Source of the DNA: Lentimicrobium saccharophilum
Lineage (GTDB): Bacteria; Bacteroidota; Bacteroidia; Bacteroidales; Lentimicrobiaceae
Assembly (NCBI RefSeq): GCF_001192835.1
Contig: NZ_DF968183.1
Coordinates: 1,261,338 to 1,325,337 of the forward strand
Reading direction: 5' to 3'
DNA length: 64,000 nucleotides
A program made the position numbers and the translations under genes. Positions 52,931-61,412 of this stretch are shown here, one piece after another (position 1 is the first letter of the stretch; every line of letters begins with the position of its first letter). Below the pieces are notes generated by a model. That model was not told where the DNA came from. It worked only from the letters and a program-made list of their open reading frames with translations, and ran no database searches.

Positions 52931-53560
52931 ATGAAAATCATACGTAAAGTCTTATTTATTCTGTTGATTTTCAACCTGATCAGAATTATTCCCGGATGCT
53001 GCGACTGCGACGGTCCCGTAACATATTTCAGTCTTAACAAAACCGGAATTACAAACCTTGATAATTCAGGAATTTTTCCGCAAAGTTCAACTTCCGACAC
53101 CATGTGTGCTGCAGCGGTAGCCTTCGAGGTTTCGTTGTATGATTCCACCGGATACTGGTATTATGCAGCCCTCCCTGCAAAATCCGGTGCCGGATTCAAC
53201 CGTGCAACAGCCATGAGCTGCGACTGCGCCTATCCTTTGCAGGCAAGGGCGCACCTGACAAATATCAGCATTACCACACTTTTCCCCATTTCTGACCAGA
53301 TAGCTGCCGGCACCGAAGTCAGCGGGTTGTTCGCCGCCAGTCTAAGGGGCAATTACGCCGGTGACGGGGTATACATTACCCCGGAAATGCTCTGCAGCCA
53401 GACAGAAAACAAAATCTATCTCGACAGCGGCATCGAATCCTTCGGACTTTTCCTGAAGCCTGAAGTACAATCAGCCAATGCCCGCTTTGCCATGCGTTTT
53501 ACCTTGTCCGATGGAAGCACCCTTACCGATACCACCGCCCTGATCACCATCCGCCCATGA
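52931..53560 (+). CDS. DUF5034-like lipoprotein
   Basis: This 209-residue protein (from Met at 52931) has a lipoprotein signal (LIRIIPGCCDCDG) and a Cys-containing beta-rich body with a second Cys pair (SCDCAYPL). The layout resembles DUF5034 family proteins of Bacteroidota. Function is unknown. An upstream in-frame ATG at 52856 would add 25 residues that spoil the signal sequence. The next gene overlaps its stop codon by 4 nt, so the two proteins are made together. Confidence 0.72.
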   Translation: MKIIRKVLFILLIFNLIRIIPGCCDCDGPVTYFSLNKTGITNLDNSGIFPQSSTSDTMCAAAVAFEVSLYDSTGYWYYAALPAKSGAGFNRATAMSCDCAYPLQARAHLTNISITTLFPISDQIAAGTEVSGLFAASLRGNYAGDGVYITPEMLCSQTENKIYLDSGIESFGLFLKPEVQSANARFAMRFTLSDGSTLTDTTALITIRP

Positions 53561-54450
53561 ACCGTCACGGCCTGAACATCCCCCCTGCCCTGCTGCTGAT
53601 TCTGCTATGGATAGCCAATGGAGCATCGCAAGCCTCAGCCCAATCAGCCAGGCGGGAGCAAATGGAAATTTACCTGCACTACGCATGCCGGGAGACTTAC
53701 CGCAGCATACAACATCAGGGCGACAACATAGACTTTCTGAACTATCTGGATTACAAGACCGATACCGGCTGTACCGGTGTTGTGCATGTTGGCTTCTCCT
53801 TGTCACCATCCGAAAAATGGGTATTTTCAGCAGATTTGGGGATGATGAGCGATATGAGGTTCAGCCAGATGAACATCAGCGCATCCCGCATAATCGGGAA
53901 AACCGGCAGCAACGCCGCCTGGGGACTGTCAGCAGGCATCTCGGCCTATCCCGTTTACCTGAACGAATTCAACGAATACCACCTGCTGAGGGATACCGGC
54001 CTGATAGCAGACCTGAATGTGAATTACCGGCAACAAATCCTCTACGACCCCGGACTTGAATTAATTCCTTTTCTTAATTACAAAAAAAACAAATTAAGCC
54101 TTAAGGCCGGCACCGGATTGAGAATCAGTACATTTTTGCCATTCAACCAGCTGATCATGCAGAAAAAGGAAGGAGGCAATTTCCGCCGCGAAATCAGGTA
54201 TGAAACCCTGTTCAAACCTGCCCTGTCATCCGTTTCGGCACTCCATGCCACGCTGATGCTTACCGACAAACCGGGGCTTTCGGTGGGATTGCAGGCTTCA
54301 GCCCAGGTGCTCTTCGGGATGCGCACCATTCCTTACAAGCGAAGCATCCTTACCTGGACCGCCGACAACAGGGTAACCGATGAAATCAAACCCGGCAGCA
54401 AGCCGTTCACCGTCACGGAAGTGAGCGCGGGCATCGTGTTCAGATTCTGA
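53557..54450 (+). CDS. Outer-membrane beta-barrel-like protein of unknown function
   Basis: This 297-residue protein has a signal peptide (about 1-29, ending SQASAQ) and alternating beta strands through to a C-terminal Phe (AGIVFRF), the usual ending of outer membrane barrels. It has one internal Cys pair. It overlaps the upstream lipoprotein gene by 4 nt (ATGA), suggesting a paired lipoprotein and barrel. No family name was recognised. The pair does not resemble SusD/SusC. Confidence 0.7.
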   Translation: MNRHGLNIPPALLLILLWIANGASQASAQSARREQMEIYLHYACRETYRSIQHQGDNIDFLNYLDYKTDTGCTGVVHVGFSLSPSEKWVFSADLGMMSDMRFSQMNISASRIIGKTGSNAAWGLSAGISAYPVYLNEFNEYHLLRDTGLIADLNVNYRQQILYDPGLELIPFLNYKKNKLSLKAGTGLRISTFLPFNQLIMQKKEGGNFRREIRYETLFKPALSSVSALHATLMLTDKPGLSVGLQASAQVLFGMRTIPYKRSILTWTADNRVTDEIKPGSKPFTVTEVSAGIVFRF

Positions 54451-54518
54451 AGGTGTGCGGCCCGATAAAATACTACCTTTGCAGACGGTATTTACCCAAC
54501 CTGCAAATAAGCATTCCC

Positions 54519-55358
54519 ATGGCCGTTCCCGGAAAATTCAACACCCTCAGCATTTCAAGAATTGTAGATTTCGGCGTTTACCTCGACGGTGGCGAATCCG
54601 GAGAAATACTCCTGCCGATGAAGTGGGTGCCCGAGGGCTGCAAACCCAACGACGATCTTGAGGTTTTTGTTTATTTCGATTCTGAAGACCGCCTGATCGC
54701 GACGACCATCAAACCCCTGGCACAGGTTGGTGAATTTGCATTTCTAAGGGCGAAGGCTGTAAATGAGGTAGGTGCCTTCCTCGATTGGGGGCTCGAAAAA
54801 GACCTGCTGGTGCCGTACAGGGAACAATCGGTAAAAATGGTTGCCGGAAAATCGTATATTGTTTATTTATTTGCCGATCCTCAGACCGGCCGCATTGCCG
54901 GTTCATCCAGGGTGGAACGTTTCTTAAGCAAAGAGGCCCCCTCCTATCGCCCGAATGAAGAAGTAGATCTGCTGTTGTGGCGTACCTCCGAGATCGGTTA
55001 CATGGCCATCATCAACAACAGGCACGAGGGCATGCTCTATGCCAGCGAGGTATTTGAAGAACTGGAGCGCGGCCAGAAAATCAGGGGGTATGTGACCAAA
55101 GTGCGGGATGACGGCAAGATCGACCTTTGCCTGCAAAAACCAGGGTATGAAAAAATCGATGAACTCTCGGAGCGCATCCTCGGGCTGCTGAAGACAAACA
55201 ACGGATATCTGAACCTGAACGACAAAAGCCCGGCTGAGGAGATATACTCAGTATGCGGAATGAGTAAAAAGAATTTCAAAAAATCGGTGGGCGCACTTTA
55301 CAAACAGAAGATAATCAAGCTGACAGAAAACGGCATTGAACTAACCGGAAAGAAATAA
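54519..55358 (+). CDS. S1 RNA-binding domain protein (CvfB-like)
   Basis: This 279-residue protein starts with repeated S1-like beta-barrel domains (KFNTLSISRIVDFGVYLDGG and FLRAKAVNEVGAFLDWGLEK). A third S1 copy (GYVTKVRDDGKIDLCLQKPG) and a C-terminal winged-helix (SVCGMSKKNFKKSVGALYKQ) follow. This layout matches CvfB, an RNA-binding regulator of virulence or gene expression in Staphylococcus; relatives are widespread. The frame extends upstream to a GTG, but a TACCTTTG -7-like box (54474-54481) lies within that extension, so the later ATG is chosen. Confidence 0.88.
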   Translation: MAVPGKFNTLSISRIVDFGVYLDGGESGEILLPMKWVPEGCKPNDDLEVFVYFDSEDRLIATTIKPLAQVGEFAFLRAKAVNEVGAFLDWGLEKDLLVPYREQSVKMVAGKSYIVYLFADPQTGRIAGSSRVERFLSKEAPSYRPNEEVDLLLWRTSEIGYMAIINNRHEGMLYASEVFEELERGQKIRGYVTKVRDDGKIDLCLQKPGYEKIDELSERILGLLKTNNGYLNLNDKSPAEEIYSVCGMSKKNFKKSVGALYKQKIIKLTENGIELTGKK

Positions 55359-55403
55359 ACTCCTCTACCTGAACCAGGTTTTCAGCCTGACTGTAAAGTA
55401 TCA

Positions 55404-56408
55404 CTATACCAATGCCTGCCTGTAAGATACCAGTTTCTGCCTGTCTTCATCCCACAACCGGAGGCTTAAGGACTTCATGCTCTCCCTGAAATTAACGGGG
55501 ACAACCTGACTGAATTCCTTATTTTCACGCTGGCATTTCTCCAGCTTATAATTCGGGATTTTCGAGCTGAGGTGGTGAATATGATGAAACCCGATATTTC
55601 CGGAAAACCATTGCAGAATTTTAGGAAACTTCAGATAGGATGCCCCGGAGATGGCCACCGTGCTGTAATCCCAGTCCTGGTCGCGATACCAGTGTACACC
55701 TGAAAACTGGTGCTGCACATAGAAAAGGAAAACACCCGCCGTTGAGGCAAAATATATCACAGGCAACTGAATCAGCAGGTAATTCTCAAAACCGATCAGC
55801 AGGCTGATCCCTGCAGCAAGAACAGCAATTCCCAGATTAGTAACATAAACACTGATCCTTTCTTTCCGGCCGAAACCCTTCCTTGTAAACCGGTTCATAA
55901 CCAGAAACACCAAAGCCGCTCCGAGGCCAAACATTATTAAAGGATTCCGGTATATCCGGTAAAACATCCTTTTCCGGGGCGACAGATTCCGGAATTCATC
56001 CACTGTCAGCGTCCATACATCCCCCACACCCCGTTTATCCAGATTCCCTGCCGTACGATGGTGAATAAGATGTGCATGATGCCAGCGGTAGTAGGGTGTA
56101 AATGTGAGGATGCCCAGCACGATTCCGGTGATGTCAGCCGCTTTCTTTGATCTGAAAAAAGCGCCATGCCCGCAATCATGAAAAATAATAAACAACCTGA
56201 CAGTAAAACCGGCAGCAAGAATTGATACAGGCAGGACAAGCCACCATGATCTGTCAATCAGAAATACCATCAGAAACCACAAGCCAATATATGGAACCAA
56301 TGTATTGATTAACTGCCAGATACTCATACCCACTGAAGGTGTTTTGTATGCTGCGGTCAGCTTTATCAGAGATTTATCCGATCCAGGGACCGATGATTTT
56401 GGTGCCAT
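55404..56408 (-). CDS. Fatty acid desaturase
   Basis: This 334-residue integral membrane di-iron enzyme introduces a double bond into acyl chains of membrane lipids. The three histidine boxes are intact: HDCGHGAFF, RWHHAHLIHH and FHHIHHLSSKIPNYKL. Four to six hydrophobic segments surround them. The open frame reaches 56453, but the start MAPKSSVPG is preferred because the upstream residues form an odd Lys run (FKKKK). Oxygen is needed, which adds to the picture of an organism that meets O2. The regioselectivity is unknown. It is divergent from nirK. Confidence 0.93.
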   Translation of the reverse strand: MAPKSSVPGSDKSLIKLTAAYKTPSVGMSIWQLINTLVPYIGLWFLMVFLIDRSWWLVLPVSILAAGFTVRLFIIFHDCGHGAFFRSKKAADITGIVLGILTFTPYYRWHHAHLIHHRTAGNLDKRGVGDVWTLTVDEFRNLSPRKRMFYRIYRNPLIMFGLGAALVFLVMNRFTRKGFGRKERISVYVTNLGIAVLAAGISLLIGFENYLLIQLPVIYFASTAGVFLFYVQHQFSGVHWYRDQDWDYSTVAISGASYLKFPKILQWFSGNIGFHHIHHLSSKIPNYKLEKCQRENKEFSQVVPVNFRESMKSLSLRLWDEDRQKLVSYRQALV

Positions 56409-56613
56409 CTTTTTTTTCTTAAAGATACATAAAAAACCGGCTCCCATGAACAAAACAGCAGAATATCATTACAATCGGATGAAACAACTCCCTTTCAGAT
56501 TGATGAATACACCTTACTGTCTGCAAGAATATTAAATTCATAAAATAATTTAAGTATTAGAGAACTTATTTACTTATTTACTGTTTTACTATTGACTCAA
56601 AAACCGACGAGCT

Positions 56614-58062
56614 ATGAAAAAAAACAGCCTGCCCTTTATCGCAATTGGTTTTATAACGCATGTTATGCTGCTCAGCGCCTGTCAAAATGCTGACAGCTCA
56701 AACGATGAGGCGCATATCGGAAGGGAGTATAATCTTACGGAGATCAAAGGTGAGGAGCGGGCAGTGCTGACGCCGCCTCCGTTTGTGCCTCCCCCCATTA
56801 AACGCGACCACGCAAGCAAGGTGATTGTAGATCTGGAAATCATCGAACAGGAGATGGAGATTGCCGACGGGGTAAGTTATATGTTCTGGACTTTTGGCGG
56901 AACCGTACCGGGTTCGTTTATCCGTATCAGGGAGGGAGATTTTGTAGAATTTCACCTGAAAAACCACCCCGACAACAAACTGCCCCACAACATTGATTTA
57001 CATGCGGTAACCGGACAGGGCGGCGGAGCCGAAGCCACCTTTGTTGCCCCGGGATACGAAGCCACCTTTAATTTCACGGCACTTAATCCAGGCCTGTTTG
57101 TATATCACTGCGCCACCGCCCCGGTGGGCATGCACATAGCCAACGGCATGTACGGCCTGATACTCGTGGAACCGAAAGAGGGACTTCCGAAGGTAGACAA
57201 AGAGTTTTACGTAATGCAGGGTGATTTTTACACCGAAGGCAGTTATGGCGAGTCGGGCCTGCAGGCGTTCGATATGAACAAGGCGATTAAAGAGCAGGCT
57301 GATTATGTGGTCTTTAACGGCAAGGTAGGCGCCCTTACCGGGGACAATGTACTGAAAGCCAGGGCGGGGGAAACGGTACGTTTGTTCGTCGGAAATGGCG
57401 GGCCCAACCTGGTTTCAAGTTTCCATGTAATCGGGGAAGTTTTTGACAATGTCTATATGGAAGGTGGCGCACTGAAAAACCATGACATACAGACCACCCT
57501 TGTGCCGGCCGGAGGATCTGCCATTACCGAGTTTAAGGTTGAAATCCCGGGTAACTTCATTCTGGTGGATCATTCCATCTTCAGAGCCTTTAACAAAGGG
57601 GCGCTGGGCATCCTGGCTGTTGATGGGGAGGAAAACAAGCAAATCTATTCAGGCAAAAGTGAGCCGGGCATCTACCAGCCGGCTGCGGAAGCAGTAAAGC
57701 AGGTCCGCAAATCTCCGGAGGCAGTTGAAATAAGTCCGGAGCAACAGCTGGCGCTCGGCGAGAAACTTTACCAGGTGAATTGCGCCGCCTGTCACCTTGC
57801 CGATGGCAAAGGGGTATCGGGGGTGTTTCCGCCTGTAGCCGGCAGTGATTTTATCGCGAAAAGCCCTGAAAAGGCGATCGGAGCGGTGGTAAACGGATTA
57901 TCGGGTGAAATCACCGTAAACGGGGTGAAGTACAACAGCGTGATGCCGCGCCAGGCCCTTACCGATGCAGAAACAGCGGCAGTACTGAATTTTGTTTACA
58001 GTACCATGAATGGTTCCGACGTGAGGGTAACCGCGGATCAGGTAAAAAAAGCACGCAGATAA
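56614..58062 (+). CDS. nirK: Copper-containing nitrite reductase fused to cytochrome c
   Basis: This 482-residue enzyme reduces nitrite to nitric oxide. Two cupredoxin domains carry all the expected ligands: type 1 copper His125, Cys166, His174 and Met179 ([18 protein letters not shown]) and type 2 copper His130, His165 and His320. Catalytic Asp128 and His271 are also present. A C-terminal class I cytochrome c follows (CXXCH at 390-394, axial Met444 in SVMPRQ), which would pass electrons inside one chain. The N-terminus is a lipoprotein signal with Cys23, so it is membrane-tethered. nirV follows at once (stop and start adjacent). No FNR/NarR-like box is seen upstream; an 8-bp tandem ACTTATTT repeat lies at 56564-56579. 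Confidence 0.95.
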   Translation: MKKNSLPFIAIGFITHVMLLSACQNADSSNDEAHIGREYNLTEIKGEERAVLTPPPFVPPPIKRDHASKVIVDLEIIEQEMEIADGVSYMFWTFGGTVPGSFIRIREGDFVEFHLKNHPDNKLPHNIDLHAVTGQGGGAEATFVAPGYEATFNFTALNPGLFVYHCATAPVGMHIANGMYGLILVEPKEGLPKVDKEFYVMQGDFYTEGSYGESGLQAFDMNKAIKEQADYVVFNGKVGALTGDNVLKARAGETVRLFVGNGGPNLVSSFHVIGEVFDNVYMEGGALKNHDIQTTLVPAGGSAITEFKVEIPGNFILVDHSIFRAFNKGALGILAVDGEENKQIYSGKSEPGIYQPAAEAVKQVRKSPEAVEISPEQQLALGEKLYQVNCAACHLADGKGVSGVFPPVAGSDFIAKSPEKAIGAVVNGLSGEITVNGVKYNSVMPRQALTDAETAAVLNFVYSTMNGSDVRVTADQVKKARR

Positions 58063-58851
58063 ATGAAAAAAAGCATCTTCTGTCTGCGTGTACCTGCGTT
58101 GCTGCTGATGACACAGTTGCTTCACACTCCGGCATCGGCTCAGGAGGATCAAACCATGGCAATGATACCGGCGGGAAGTTACCTCCCGCTTTATTCCGGT
58201 AACAAAACCAAAAAGGTCCCTGCTTTTATGATCGACCGGCTGCCTGTAACCAATGCAGATTTCAGGCGGTTTATCGAAGACAATCCGCAATGGAGCAAGA
58301 AAAATGTGAAGCGGCTTTTCGCGGATGCGGGATACCTCAGGCACTGGAAAGATGAAGGCACTTTTGCACCCGGCATCGCCGGCAGTGCCGTGGTGAATGT
58401 TTCCTGGTTTGCCGCACGGAAATACTGTGAATGCATGGGGAAGCGGCTGCCGACCACCGCCGAATGGGAAAGGGCTGCGGAGGCCGGAAGAACCAGACCG
58501 GACGGCAGGAATGAAGCCGGTTTTTATGCTCTGATCCTTGAACTCGTTTCAAAACCATCTCCTGCACAATTGCCCGAAGCCGGCACCACGCTGAAGAATT
58601 ATTACGGTGTATGGGATCTGATCGGGGTAACCTGGGAATGGACCTGGGACTTTAACAGCGCCTTATCTACAGGAGAATCAAGGGGGAATGCAAGTCTCGA
58701 CAATACCCTCTTCTGCGGAGGGGGTTCCCTGCAATCGGGCGATACCGGAAATTATGCCGCCTTTCTGAGGTACGCCATGCGCTCAAGCCTCAAAGCCAGT
58801 AACACGGTGCAAAGCCTCGGCTTCAGGTGCGCGAAAGATGTTGCCAGGTAA
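58063..58851 (+). CDS. nirV: SUMF1/formylglycine-generating-enzyme-like protein NirV
   Basis: This 262-residue exported protein (signal peptide about 1-26, ending ASAQ) has the FGE-sulfatase fold. It shows AMIPAGSYLPLYSG, the KVPAFMIDRLPVTNADFRRF block, the VVNVSWFAARKYCECMGKRL block, and the C-terminal GFRCAKD. NirV proteins commonly follow nirK in denitrifiers, but their role is unproven. The catalytic Cys pair of true formylglycine-generating enzymes is not clearly present, so oxidation of a sulfatase Cys should not be assumed. The ATG directly follows the nirK stop, so the genes are one unit. Confidence 0.85.
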   Translation: MKKSIFCLRVPALLLMTQLLHTPASAQEDQTMAMIPAGSYLPLYSGNKTKKVPAFMIDRLPVTNADFRRFIEDNPQWSKKNVKRLFADAGYLRHWKDEGTFAPGIAGSAVVNVSWFAARKYCECMGKRLPTTAEWERAAEAGRTRPDGRNEAGFYALILELVSKPSPAQLPEAGTTLKNYYGVWDLIGVTWEWTWDFNSALSTGESRGNASLDNTLFCGGGSLQSGDTGNYAAFLRYAMRSSLKASNTVQSLGFRCAKDVAR

Positions 58852-58938
58852 GCAGGCATTTATCATAAACCATATTATTTACATAGATGAATTCCACAAA
58901 TTCAGATGAAAATCAACTTTCAAAAAACCCCGGGAATC

Positions 58939-59553
58939 ATGAAAAAACTTTTGCCTCTTGCATCCCTTGTAGTGATCATTGCCATCACCCCAGCCTGCAG
59001 CCGGAAATCAGAAACGGGCAGCTGCTGTAAAACTACTGAATCCGGAAATAGCGCAAAAACAGTAATTTCAGATCAATCCATCTTTCTGCTTGAATCATCC
59101 TGGGAAACATATAACAATTCCAGTATGGTCCTCTCTGATTTAGGCGGCAAAGTTACTGTGGCAGCAATGATCTTTACGCATTGTCCATCGGCCTGTCCGC
59201 GCATTGTTGCTGACATGAAAAACATAGAATCGGCCCTGGTCAAAAAAGAGCGGAAACAGGTTCAGTTTCTGCTGATCAGTATGGATCCTGAAAGGGACAC
59301 TCCGGAAAGGATGCGGCAATTTGCCGCTGACCACCGCCTGAAAGACACCTGGGAAATGATTCGTGCTGACAAGGCTGCTACCATGGAGATTGCCCAGGTA
59401 TTGGGGGTCAGGATCAAGCCCCTGGATGACGGAGGCTTTGACCATTCAAATATCATACATATACTAAACCGGGATGGGGAATTGTCTTTTCAGCAGCAGG
59501 GGCTGAATATTGATCCGGGTGAATGTCTGAAACAGATCAGACAATTACTTTAA
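58939..59553 (+). CDS. SCO1/SenC-family copper chaperone
   Basis: This 204-residue protein (from Met at 58939) has a lipoprotein signal (IAITPAC) and a thioredoxin-like fold with the copper-binding CxxxC (FTHCPSACPR) and the distant His in FDHSNIIHIL. SCO proteins deliver copper to the CuA site of oxidases or, in denitrifiers, to copper enzymes such as NirK or N2O reductase. Its place after nirK-nirV supports copper loading of NirK. A longer frame start (58906) would add 11 residues before the signal and is less likely. A further Cys pair (GSCCK) follows the lipobox. Confidence 0.88.
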   Translation: MKKLLPLASLVVIIAITPACSRKSETGSCCKTTESGNSAKTVISDQSIFLLESSWETYNNSSMVLSDLGGKVTVAAMIFTHCPSACPRIVADMKNIESALVKKERKQVQFLLISMDPERDTPERMRQFAADHRLKDTWEMIRADKAATMEIAQVLGVRIKPLDDGGFDHSNIIHILNRDGELSFQQQGLNIDPGECLKQIRQLL

Positions 59554-59777
59554 AAAAATCAGGGAACAACTATTCCGCTTTTATATATTGACAATCAATA
59601 CTTTACCTTTCGAATCAATAACAATTTAACAACTTCCGGCAAATCGATAAAATGACGTATGCAATTCAAAGGTAATTTTTGACCGCTTCAAAATTCAATA
59701 TTTTGAATTACATTTGATCGCAAATCCATCCGGTTAATTTGACGGGAAAGGGGAAGACGTTCAGCGTGGTTGGTTTC

Positions 59778-61163
59778 ATGAAGCATTATATCTCAAATTC
59801 AAAGGCTGACTTTCGGTTTAACCGGGAAGAAAGCGCTGCCGGCAGAGAGGAGGCCCTGAAAGTCAATCTGGGTCGTCTGGTTTACCTGATTTCCATAGGG
59901 TTATCAGTTGCCATCGCACATATTGTGCTATTCTATTTTTTTAATACCGAAGCTTCAGGTACGGAATTACAATGGAAAAACGGGATCATTGCCTCACACT
60001 CGACCATGTTTTTGGTTTTTCTTATTACCGGCTTCAGCGTTATCATCATCAGGAAACGGGGGCTGTTCAATAAACCTTGCGCCAGGGCAATCCCGCATTT
60101 CATGTTTCTGTTTTTCCTGATGTTAGGCACCATTATCACAGGCATAGACCAGCTTATCACCAATGCCATCACCCCGTTTATGATCGTGTGTTTTTTCACG
60201 GCCATGGTGCTGATCATCCCTCCGCTTCTCTCCGCCTTGTATTATTTATTTGCATATACTTTGTTCTTCTTTGTAATTACCCATTTCCAGCCATTTCAGG
60301 ATGTACTGCTTTCCAATTATGTGAACGGTCTTACTTCGGTAGCCATCGCCTGGTTCCTCTCCATGGTTCTCTGGAGGAACTTTGTTTACCGTTTCCGGAA
60401 CGACCGCCTGGTTCGGCAGCAGCAAACGGCATTGCAGGAGCAGAACCTTGAATTATCCAGGATAGCCAATGAATTAAGGGAGGTGAACAAAAGCAGGATC
60501 AGGCTGTTTTCGATTATTTCGCATGATCTCAGGGGGCCGCTCGCCAACCTCAGCAGCCTGATGAGGCTGGTGCAAAGCGATGATATCACAGAACCAGAGT
60601 TTAAGGAACTACTTCCCGAACTGGCTTCTCAGACTCTGCTCACCAGCGAACTGCTTGATAACCTGCTCAATTGGTCTAAGAATAACCTCAATGGCATCAC
60701 CTGTCACCCAAAGGCATTTGCCATCCACGAAATAACTTCCGGTATCATCCGGCTTTACGCAGGCCAGGCCGACCTGAAGGGGTTGGAAATTCTTAACAAA
60801 ACCGATCCGCAACATAAGGCCTATGCCGATCCCGGTATGATTTCGCTCGTATTAAGGAACCTGATTTCAAATGCCATAAAATTCTCGGGAAAGAACGGCA
60901 AAATTACCGTTTACAGCAAATTAAGCGGAGAGGTAACTGAAATCTCCGTGGAGGACACCGGCATTGGTATTAAACCTGAAAGGATTCCATCCCTTTTCGG
61001 TGACGATCAGTTCAGCACGCAGGGAACGGCCGGGGAAAAAGGCACAGGGCTTGGTTTGATGCTCTGTAAGGAGTTTGTCGAACGCAACGGCGGCCGCATC
61101 GGGGTACAGAGCACGCCTGAAAAAGGGAGCCGGTTCTGGTTTACAGTGCCAACCGCAACCTGA
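59778..61163 (+). CDS. Orphan sensor histidine kinase with six-helix membrane sensor
   Basis: This 461-residue protein (from Met at 59778; a TTG at 59739 is an alternative) has about six transmembrane helices in the first ~200 residues. A short coiled-coil-like linker precedes HisKA (FSIISHDLRGPLANLSSLMR, with the phospho-accepting His) and HATPase (LRNLISNAIKFSGKNGKI, then GIGIKPERIPSLF and GTGLGLMLCKEFVERNGG). It lies after the nir cluster, but a ~220-bp gap separates them, and no response regulator is adjacent. The signal is unknown. Confidence 0.9.
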   Translation: MKHYISNSKADFRFNREESAAGREEALKVNLGRLVYLISIGLSVAIAHIVLFYFFNTEASGTELQWKNGIIASHSTMFLVFLITGFSVIIIRKRGLFNKPCARAIPHFMFLFFLMLGTIITGIDQLITNAITPFMIVCFFTAMVLIIPPLLSALYYLFAYTLFFFVITHFQPFQDVLLSNYVNGLTSVAIAWFLSMVLWRNFVYRFRNDRLVRQQQTALQEQNLELSRIANELREVNKSRIRLFSIISHDLRGPLANLSSLMRLVQSDDITEPEFKELLPELASQTLLTSELLDNLLNWSKNNLNGITCHPKAFAIHEITSGIIRLYAGQADLKGLEILNKTDPQHKAYADPGMISLVLRNLISNAIKFSGKNGKITVYSKLSGEVTEISVEDTGIGIKPERIPSLFGDDQFSTQGTAGEKGTGLGLMLCKEFVERNGGRIGVQSTPEKGSRFWFTVPTAT

Positions 61164-61412
61164 AGCGAATGCGCGCGTCTGTGCCCTGTCTTACTTTCAT
61201 CGTTGGCGCGGACGTCCTCGTCCGGGCAGGGATAACCCAACACCGATTCAAGTGTTCATTTAAACAAGTTAAGAAGACCTGACAAGTCGAAAGAAGACTT
61301 GTCAGGTCAGGCAGATTGACTCGTCTTTGCGCAATTTATTCGTGCATTCGTGGCAATTTGCAGACATGTTCTCCCGGACAATCCCGTCTGAAATTCAGCG
61401 CATGCTTTTCCG
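61164..61412. repeat. Intergenic cluster of repeat-like elements
   Basis: Three different repeat-like pieces lie in 249 bp. First, a hairpin CGGACG(TCCT)CGTCCG at 61209-61224. Second, a perfect 13-bp inverted repeat, GACCTGACAAGTC (61276-61288) with GACTTGTCAGGTC (61296-61308). Third, a stretch at 61325-61358 resembling the ATTCGTGCATTCGTGGC sequence that I recall from several Bacteroidota genomes. The last point is from memory and was not searched. The convergent genes on both sides make this a tolerant site for such elements, and one hairpin may act as terminator. Confidence 0.5.

Noticed and set aside
56520-56613. FNR/NarR-type operator upstream of nirK
   Set aside because: No TTGAT-N4-ATCAA-like palindrome was found; only an 8-bp tandem repeat ACTTATTT is present.
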